Assembly: GCF_027497235.1 (NCBI RefSeq)
Contig: NZ_CP114902.1
Span: 4,242,001 to 4,306,000 of the forward strand
From: Micromonospora sp. WMMD1128
GTDB taxonomy: Bacteria; Actinomycetota; Actinomycetes; Mycobacteriales; Micromonosporaceae
DNA length: 64,000 bases
Direction: 5' to 3'
The notes under the pieces: generated by a model
The model's input: only the letters and a program-made list of their open reading frames with translations
Database searches by the model: none
What the model was told of the DNA's origin: nothing
Shown: positions 37,198 to 46,900 of the stretch, one piece after another
How the letters are laid out: each line of letters begins with the position of its first letter
Numbering within the stretch: the first letter of the stretch is position 1
Position numbers and translations under genes: made by a program

Positions 37198-37944
37198 CGA
37201 GTCAACTCTCCCTGTCCGCGCGGACGGCGCCCTCGGGTGGCTCCCGACTCCCTCCGTCCGCGTGCCGGAGGTCACCGTAGGGAGGCAAGGAGTTCTCGCG
37301 ATACGCCGCCGCGCCGGTTATCGACCGCTCGGCATCAATTTCGGCCACACCGGCGGGTCCCGTCCACCGATCGGGTGGACCCCACCCACCACCTCGGCGA
37401 AATGGTGTCGACCCAGCCGGATCTGACGCCTGGGCGACTGCCTTCGCGGGAAATGTCGACAAAGAACGGGGAAGTGTGTCGAGGAACGGGGTGCGACGCG
37501 GCGGGCAGCACGCCGACGCAATTGTCGAATCAATGACGGGGACGGCGCGATCCGCCCCGGACGAACGCGTCGAGCGGTCGCCCCAGCGGGCCGCGCGAAG
37601 ATCGATCGTGACGGTAATCGATCAAGTTCGCTCTGTCAACGACGCCACCACACAAGGCCGTGAGCAGGAAAACTCTCGTCCGGTCGACATCGCCGGGGCC
37701 GGGATGCCGCAATCGCATTTCTTGCCGACGCTCGGGAATTGGCCGAAAGTGTTGCCTCAGGCACCGAACGCATCAACCGCCGACACGATCCGGGGATCGG
37801 CGGCCGAAGATCGCCGGTGCCATGATGGGCGTGGTTCCCCATCGAGGAATCCGGATCTTTTCCATCACCCGGCCGATCCGGGCGCGGTTCTCCGTGCCCG
37901 GACGACGCCCACCAGGCGGCCGGACAGTGACGAAGGCGGAGGCG
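37198..37944. promoter_or_regulatory. Divergent promoter region of the NRPS operon and the propeller gene
   Basis: 747 bp without a convincing gene. In-frame extension to an ATG at 37660 is poor in NRPS-like character. It holds several AT-richer patches (about 37330-37350, 37480-37530, 37640-37750) and one inverted repeat (37600-37623). I see no clear -35/-10 pair, terminator or riboswitch. Confidence 0.5.
37600..37623. promoter_or_regulatory. Inverted repeat in the NRPS operon upstream region
   Basis: gatcgat (37600-37606) and atcgatc (37617-37623) with a 10-nt spacer, 322 bp before the start of the operon. The 17-bp centre-to-centre spacing suits a dimeric regulator. Candidate only. Confidence 0.3.
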
Positions 37945-40900
37945 ATGACCGACGTCCTGCGGACCCGGCGACCGACCCGACCGGCGCGGCCCGACCCCGG
38001 CCGCTCCGCGCCGGCCACCGCCGCGCAGCGCCAGATGTGGCAACTGGACCGACTCGACCCCGGGTCGGCCGGCTACCTGGTGCCGTTGGCCTACCGGCTG
38101 CACGGGCCGCTCGACGTGCCGGCGCTGTCCGCGACGCTCGACGACCTGGTGGCCCGACACGCCGCGCTGCGGACCACGCTCGCGCCCGGACCGGGCGGCG
38201 ACGGCGATGACGGCCGTCTGGTCCAGGTGGTCCACGAGCCTCGCCCGGGGCTGCTGCGGGTGCACGACCTCAGTGGCCTGCCGAGCTGGCAGCGCGACCG
38301 GGAGGTGCGGGCCCGACTGCGCGCCGCCGCCCGTGACCCGCTCGACCTGCTACGCGGGCCGGTGCTCCGGGCCGACCTGCTGCGGTGCTCGCCGGAGGAG
38401 CACCTGCTTCTGCTGACGATCCACCACGTCGCGATCGACGAGTGGTCGCTGGGCATCCTGACCGACGAGTGGGAACTGCTCTACGCGGCCCACCGCACGG
38501 GCCGACCGGCCGCGCTCGATCCGGTGGCCGGCGACTGCCGCGACCACGCGATCCGGCAACGGGACTGGCTGGCCGGGACGGAGTCCTCGGCCCAGCTCGA
38601 CTACTGGCGGGACCAGCTCGCGGGCGCGCCGGCGGCGCTCGACCTGCCCACCCGGGGACCGCGCCCGGCGGTGCCGTCCGCCGCCGGCGCCACCCTCGCG
38701 GTGCCGCTGGAGGTGCCCGCCGAGGAACTGGCCGCGTTCTGCCGGCGGGCGCGGGTGTCGCCGTACATGGTGCTGCTGGCGGCGCTGCACGTGCTGCTGG
38801 CCCGGTGGACCGGCGAGCGTGACGTGGTGGTGGGCACGCCGGTGGCCGGCCGGCGCGGCCCGGAGACGCGGCACCTCGTCGGCCTGCTGCTCAACACCGT
38901 CGCGATCCGGGCCCGGCTGGACGACGACCCGTCCTTCGACCTGCTGCTGGACCGGGTGCGTGGCGCGGTGCTCGACGCCCTGAGCCGGGAGGAGTTTCCC
39001 TTCTCGACCGTGCTGGAGACGGTACGCCCGGCCCGGCGGGCCGGCTTCAGCCCGCTGTTCCAGGTGATGTTCGTGTACGGACGCGAGGCCGCCCCGCCCC
39101 GCCTGGACGGCCTCCAGGTGAGCGCCGTGGAGGTGCCGGTCGACACCGCGAAGTTCGACCTCACGGTCGCCGTCCGGGAGAACGACAGTGGTCTCCGGAC
39201 CGTGCTGGAGTACCGCACCGACCTGTTCGACGCCGACACGATGACCCGCCTCGCCGGGCACTTCCAGACGCTGCTGGCGTCGCTGCTGGCCGAGCCGGGC
39301 GCGCCGGTGGGCTCGGCGGCGATGCTCACCGCCGCCGAGCACCGGCGGCTGGTCGCCGAGTGGAACCGCACCGCCACGCCGGCCGAGCCGGACGAGCTGG
39401 TCCACGTGCTGATCGAGGAGCAGGCCCGGCGTACCCCCGACGGGGTGGCGGTGACCGACGACGTGGCCGCGCTGAGCTACCGGGAGTTGCAGGCCCGGGC
39501 CGAGGCGCTGGCGGAGACGCTGCGCGCACGCGGGGTCGGCGTCGGCGCCCTGGTCGGGGTGCTGCTGCCCCGCACGGTCGGCTTCACCGTGGCGGTGCTG
39601 GCGGTGCTGCGGGCCGGCGCGGCCTACGTCCCGATGGACCCGGCGAACCCGCCGGCCCGGCTGCGGCACCTGATCGACGACACCGCCGCCCGGGTCGTGC
39701 TCACCTGCGCCGAGCTGGCGCACCTGGTGCCCGGGGACGCGGCGCTGCTGGTGCCGGGGCCGGACGACCAGGCGACTGTGGTGGAGCCGGCACGTGGTGG
39801 CGGGCCGCGCCGACGCCCGCGACGACGGCCCGCGCCCACCGGGGACGACCTGGCGTACGTCATCCACACGTCCGGATCGACCGGCCGCCCGAAGGGCGTG
39901 ATGGTCACCCACCGGGGGGTGGCCAACTACGTGCGGTGGGCCACCCAGTCCTACCGGCTGCGCGCCGGTGACGTGGTCCCGCTGCACTCGTCGGTCGGGT
40001 TCGACCTGACCGTGACGAGCCTGCTGGTGCCGCTGGCCGCCGGCGCGACCGTCCGCATGATCGGTGCGCACCTCGGCCCGGCCGCGCTGGGCGAGGCGCT
40101 GCGCGACACCACCACCCCGTTCGGCCTCGTCAAGATCACTCCGGCCCAGTTGGAGCTGGTCACGCACCAGCTCCGCCCGGACGAGTTGGCCGGGCGGACC
40201 CGGTGCTTCGTCATCGGCGGCGAGAACCTGCGCGTCGACCAGGTCGCGCCGTGGCGGGCGCACGCGCCGGGGACCGCGCTCGTCAACGAGTACGGCCCGA
40301 CCGAGACCGTGGTCGGCTGCGCCGCGTACGAGGTGGAGCCGGACACCCCGGCCGACGGTTCGGTGCCGATCGGCCGACCGATCGCCAACACGGCGCTGTA
40401 CCTGCTCGACGCGTGGGGCAACCCGGTGCCGGTGGGCGTGGTCGGCGAACTGCACGTCGGCGGCGCCGGGGTGGCGCGCGGCTACCTGGGGCAGCCGGAC
40501 CGCACCGCCGAGCGGTTCCGGCCCGACCCGTTCTCCGGCGTGCCCGGCGCGCGCCTGTACCGCACCGGCGACCTGGCGCGGCGCCGGCCGGACGGGGTCC
40601 TGGAATACCTGGGCCGCACCGACCGGCAGGTCAAGGTGCACGGCTACCGGATCGAGTGCGGCGAGATCGAGGCGGCGATCCGACGGCACCGGCCGGGCGC
40701 CGACGTGACCGTCCACCTGCGCCACGACGACCCGGCCGACCCGCGCCTGGTGGCCTACCTGGCCGGCGACGGGGCGGACCCGGCCGGGCTGGCCGCGGCG
40801 CTCGCCGCCGAACTGCCGTCCTGGCTGGTGCCGGCCGCGTTCGTCCGGCTCGACGCGCTGCCGCTGACCGGCAACGGCAAGCTCGACCCGGAGGCGCTGC

Positions 40901-43900
40901 CCGCACCGGGGCCGTCCGACGTCCGCCGGGTCACCGGCCCCCAGGCCGCCCGTCGGGAGCCGGCCGGTCCCGCCGCCACCGCCACGGCGGACCGGTGGGA
41001 CGCCGACCGGGTACGCCTTCAGCGGCTCGTCGCCGACGTGTGGCGCGAGGTGCTCGGCGTGGACGAGATCGGCCCCCGGGACAGCTTCTTCGACCTCGGC
41101 GGGCACTCGATGCGGCTGCTGGCCGTGCTCGACCGGCTCCGCGCCCGCCTCGGTGACGTGCTGACCGCCACCGACCTGTTCCGCCATCCCACGCCCGAGT
41201 CGCTCGCCGCGTACCTCGTCGGAGTCACGACGACCGGCGCGGACCCGCAGCCGGCGGTCCTGCCCGTCGCGCCGCCGGCCGTGAGCGCCGGTCCGGCCGA
41301 CGGCCCGGTCGCCGTGGTGGGCATGGCGTGCCGGTTCCCGGGCGCCCGCACGGTGGACGAGTTCTGGGCCAACATCCGCGACGGGGTGGAGTCGGTAGGT
41401 GAGTTCACCGTCGAGGAGATGCTCGCCGACGGCGCCGACCCGGCCCGCGTCGACGACCCGGCGTACGTGCGCGCCGGCACGTACCTGCCCGGCATCGACG
41501 AGTTCGACGCGGCCTTCTTCGGCTTCACCCCGCGCGAGGCGGAGACGCTTGACCCGCAGCACCGGCTGCTGCTGGAGTGCGCCTGGCACGCGCTCGAACA
41601 CGCCGGCCACGACCCGTCCCGCCACGCCGGCCGGGTCGGTCTGTTCGCCGGCTCGGGCCGCAGCTCCTACCTGCTCGACCACCTCAACGGCCACCCGGAG
41701 CTGACCGGCGGGCTCAGCGAACATCAGATCTCGCTCGGCAACGACAAGGACTTCCTGCTCAGCCGCGTCGCGTACCAGCTCGACCTGACCGGCCCCGCGG
41801 TCACCGTGGCCACCGCCTGTTCGACCTCGCTGGTGGCCGTGCACCTGGGCCGGCAGAGCCTGCTCAGCGGCGAGTCCGACGTGGTGCTCGCCGGCGGCGT
41901 CAGCGTCTTCCCCGCCCAGCGACGCGGGTATCTCTGGCACGACGGCGGCATCTACTCCCCCGACGGGCACTGCCGTCCGTTCAGCGCCGACGCGCGCGGC
42001 AGCATCGAGTCCAGCGGCGTGGGCGTGGTCGTGCTCAAGCGACTGGCCGACGCGCTCGCCGACGGCGACACGGTCTACGCGGTGATCCGCGGCTCGGCGA
42101 TCAACAACGACGGGGCGCGCCGCACCGGCTACACCGCGCCTGGTGTCGCCGGGCAGGTCGAGGTGATCAGCCGGGCGCTGGCCACGGCGGGGGTGAGCCC
42201 GCGCTCGGTGGGCTACGTGGAGGCGCACGGCACCGGCACCACCCTCGGCGACCCGATCGAGGTGGCCGCGCTGACCGAGGCGTTCCGGCGCGGCACCGAC
42301 GCGCGGGGCTTCTGCGCGCTCGGCTCGGTCAAGGCCAACATCGGGCACACCGATGCGGCGGCGGGCGTGGCCGGCCTGATCAAGACCGTGATGGCGCTGT
42401 GGACGCGTACCCTGCCGCCGACCATCAACGTGGACCGACCGCACCCGGCGATCGACGTCACGACCGGCCCGTTCCGGCTCGACCACGCCGGCGGCCCATG
42501 GGCGGCCGACGGACCCCGCCGGGCCGGGGTCAGCTCGTTCGGCATGGGCGGCACGAACGCGCACGTGGTGCTGGAGGAGCCGCCGGCGGCACCGGCTCCG
42601 CCGCCGGTCCCGGCCGCGCCGGGGCCACGGCTGCTCGTGGTGTCGGCGCGTACCCCGGACGCGCTGGAGCGCGTCACCGGGCAGCTCCGCGACCACCTCG
42701 ACGCCCACCCGGAGGTGGCGCTCGCCGACGTCGCGACGGCGCTTGGCCGCCGGCAGCCGATGACCCACCGGCGGTACGTGGTGGCGGCGGACCGCGCCGA
42801 CGCGGTGTCCGCCCTGGACACCCCGGCGCGCCGGTTCACCGGCAGCCACCCGGGCGGCCGGCGGACGCTCGCGTTCGCCTTCCCCGGGCACGGCGCCCAG
42901 CACGTGGCGATGGGGGCCGGGCTCCACCGGTCCGAGCCGACCTACCGGGCCGTGGTGGACGAGTGCGCCGACCTGCTCGGCGGCGACCTGGGCCGGGACC
43001 TGCGCGCCGTGCTCGACCCGCCGCCGGGCCGGCACGCGGCGGCACAGCGGCTGCTCGACCGGCCCGCGCTGGTGCAGCCCGCGCTCTTCGTCACCGGGTA
43101 CGCGCTGGCCCGCACGCTGCTGGCCCGGGGCGTCACCGCGGACCTGATGGTCGGCCACAGCCTCGGCGAGTACGTGGCCGCCTGCCTGGCCGGCGTCTTC
43201 TCCCTCGCCGACGCGCTGCGCCTGGTGCGGGTGCGCGGCGAGCTGGTGGAGCGGACCCCGGCCGGGGCGATGCTCGCGGTGGGGCTGCCCGAGGCGGCGG
43301 TGACCGGGCTGCTCGACGACGGGCTGTCACTGGCCGCGGTGAACGCCCCGGAGCTGTGTGTGGTCTCCGGCGACCCGGCGGCGGTCGGGCGGCTGCGGGA
43401 CCGGTTGGCCGCCGACGGGGTCGACTGCCGGCCGCTGCGGGTGGCCCGCGGTTACCACTCCGCGCTGCTCGATCCGATCCTGGACGAGTTCGCCGCGCAC
43501 GCCGCCGCCGTCGACTACGCCGAACCCGACCGTCCCTACCTGAGCAACCTCACCGGCGGGCCGGTCACGCCGGGCCTGGTCACCGATCCGGCGTACTGGG
43601 TGCGGCACCTGCGGGAGCCGGTCCGCTTCGCCGAGTCGGCCGCGTTCCTCGCCGAGCAGGAGGCCGCGCTCGTCGAGCTGGGCCCCGGGCACGCGCTCGG
43701 CGGCCTGGCCCGGCTCGCCGGGCTGCGCCCGGCCCACGCGGTGGCGGCGATGCGGCATCCCCGTGCCGACGCCGACGACCTGACGACGCTGCTCGACGCC
43801 GTGGGCCGGCTCTGGCTGGCCGGGGTCCCGGTCGACGCGGACCGCTTCCACGGCGACGGTGACCGGCGGGTGGCGCTGCCCGGCTACCCCTTCGCCCGAC

Positions 43901-46900
43901 AGCGCCACTGGATCGCCCCCGCCAAGCCCGCACCCGCCGGGGCCTCTTTCCCGGAAAGCGTGGCTGTTCCGGGCGAGATGGCCACGCTTTCCGGGAATCA
44001 GCACGCGGCGGGCGAAGGGAATCGGCCGGCGTTGGGGACTGCCTTCGTGGTGCCGGCGGGGGCGGCGCAGGAGGTGGTGGCGGAGGTCTGGGGGGAGCTG
44101 CTCGGCATCCGGCCGATCGGCGCGCACGACGACTTCTTCGAACTGGGTGGACACTCGCTGCTCGCCACCCAGGTGGTGGTGCGGCTGCGCGCCCGCCTCG
44201 GCGTGGCGGTGCCGATGGAGACCGTCTTCGCCCGGCCCACCGTCGCCGCGCTGGCGGCGGCGCTGCCCGTACCGATCGACGGCTGGCCGACGGCCCAGCC
44301 CGCGGCGGACAGCCACGACGCGGCGACCCGGCCCACGGTCGTCGCCCCGGACGCGGCGAACGGGGAGCGCATCGCGCGCGCCGCGCCGGACGCCGGCCCG
44401 GCGCCGCTCTCCTCCGGCCAGCACCGCCTGTGGTTCCTCGACCAGGCGTACGCGCAGAACGCCTACACCGTCGGCACCACGCTGCTGCTCGACGGCAAGC
44501 TCGACCTGGACGCGCTGCGCGCCGCGCTGGCCGGACTGGTGCGGCGGCACGAGGCGCTGCGGACCGTGTTCCCGCTCGGCCCGGACGGCGACCCGGTCCA
44601 GCGGGCGCTCCCGGCCGGGCCGGTGGAGCTGCCGGTCCGGACCGCCCCGACGGACCCGGACCCGGACGCGCCGCCGAGCATCGTCGAGCCGGCGGTGGCC
44701 GGCGCGCTGCCCGGATGGGTGCACGCCGCCCTCGCCGCCGACGTGCGGCGCCCGTTCGACCTGGCCGCCGGGCCGCTGTTCCGGGCCGTGCTGCTGCGCG
44801 TCGCCGACGACCGGCACGTGCTGTCGCTGACCATGCACCACGGCGTCTCCGACGGGTGGTCGCTCGGCGTGGTGGCCCGCGAGGTGGCCACACTCTACGC
44901 CGCCGCGCGGGAGGGACGCGCCGACCCGCTGCCCGAACTGGCCGTCCAGTACGGCGACTACGCGCGCTGGCAGCGCGGCCGGCTGGCCGACCCGGACCAC
45001 CCGGACCTGGCGTACTGGCGGGCGCAGCTCGCCGGGGTGCCGGCCGCCCTGGAACTGCCCACCGACCGGCCGCGCCCACCGGTGCAGACGTTCGACGGGG
45101 CGGTCCGCACGCTGGTCCTGCCCCGACCGGCCGCCGACGCGCTGCGCCGGTTCAGCCAGCAGCACGGTGCCACGCTGGCCATGACGTTGCTGGCGGCGTG
45201 GCAGACGGTGCTCTTCCGCTGGACCGGCCAGCGGGACTTCTGCGTCGGCACCCCGGTCGCCGGCCGGGTCCGCGCCGAGCTGGAGCCGATGGTCGGCTTC
45301 TTCGTCACCATGCTGCCGATGCGGACCGTGCTGGACGGCGACTGGACGTTCACCGAGCTGCTCGGTCGGGTCCGGCGCACCGCGCTTGACGCGTACGCGC
45401 ACCAGGAGGTGCCGTTCGAGCGGCTGGCGGACCTGGTCGACGCGCCCCGCGACCTGAGCCGCAACCCGCTGTTCCAGGTGATGTTCAACCTGCTCAACGT
45501 GCCCGAGCAGCGGGACGTGGACGCGGCCGGGGTGCGGATGACCCCGTTCGCGGTCGAGCCGGGCATCGCCCAGCAGGACCTGGCGCTGTACGCGTACGAG
45601 GTGGCCGAGGGGCTGCGGTTCCGGCTGGAGTACAACACCGCGCTGTTCGACGCCACGACCGCCGAGCGGATGGTCGGCCACCTGGAGACCCTGCTCGCCG
45701 CCGCGGTCACCGACCCGGGCGTCCGGCTGGCGGCGCTGCCGCTGCTCACCGCCGCCGAGCGGGCCCGGCTCGCCGAGTGGAACGACACCGCCACGCCGGC
45801 CGGCTGGGACACCCCGCCCGACCGGACGCCGACGCTCGTCGACCTCTTCGCTCACCAGGTGGCGACGGACCCCGACCGGCCGGCGGTCACGTTCGGTCCG
45901 ACCACAATCGACTACGCCACGTTGGACACCCGCGCCAACCGGCTCGCCCACCGGCTGCGCCGGGCCGGCGTCGGCCCGGACGTGCCGGTCGCGCTCTGCC
46001 TGCCCCGCTCGGCCGAGCTGCCGGTCGCGCTGCTCGGCGTGCTCAAGGCCGGTGGCGCGTACGTGCCGGTGGACCCGGAGTACCCGGTCGAGCGGCAGCG
46101 CTACGTGCTGACGCACAGCGGCGCCCCGGTGCTTGTCACCGACCCGGGCCTGGTCGACCGGTTCGCCGACTTCGACGGCACGGTGGTGACGCCGGACGCG
46201 GCCGGGGAGCCGGACACCGCGCCCCCGCCGTCGGTCCGGCCGAACCACCTGGCGTACCTGATCTACACCTCCGGCTCGACCGGCCGTCCCAAGGGCGTCC
46301 GGGTCACCCACGGCGCGGTGGTCAACACGCTCGGCGCGATGCGCGAACGCCCCGGCCTGACCCGCGACGGCACCATGCTGGCGATGGCCAGCTTCGCGTT
46401 CGACATGTCCGTGCCGGAGCTGTTCCTGCCGCTCGTGGTCGGCGCCCGGATGCTGCTGGTGGACCGCGACGTCGCCTACGACGCGTCCCGGCTGGCCGCG
46501 CTGCTCGCCGCCGAGCGGGTCACCCTGGCCCAGGGCACGCCGACGACCTGGCGGCTGCTGATCGAGTCCGGCTGGACCGGCACGCCCGGGCTGACCGCGG
46601 TCTGCGGCGGCGAGGCGGTGCCCGCGCCGCTGGCCCGGCAACTGGCCGACCGGGTGGACGCGCTGTGGAACCTCTACGGCCCGACCGAGGCCGCGGTCTG
46701 GGCGACCATGGACCGGATCACCCCGGACGAGAGCCGGCCCACGATCGGCCGACCGATCGGCAACATGCGGGCGTACGTGCTCGACGCGACGTCGCACCCG
46801 GTGCCGGTCGGCGTGCCCGGCGAGATCCACCTGGGCGGGCCGGGGCTGGCCCGGGACTACCACGGCGACGCGGCGCTGACCGCCGCGCGTTTCGTGCCCG

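Noticed and set aside
37660..37944. Extended N-terminus of the megasynthase
   Set aside because: The added 95 residues are Arg/Ser/Pro-rich without NRPS character, and the C domain begins normally after 37945.
38350..43158. Very long minus-strand open frame antisense to the megasynthase
   Set aside because: High-GC codon bias opens long antisense frames. The product is a low-complexity Arg/Gly/Val string with no domain, and the plus strand has full NRPS-PKS motifs.
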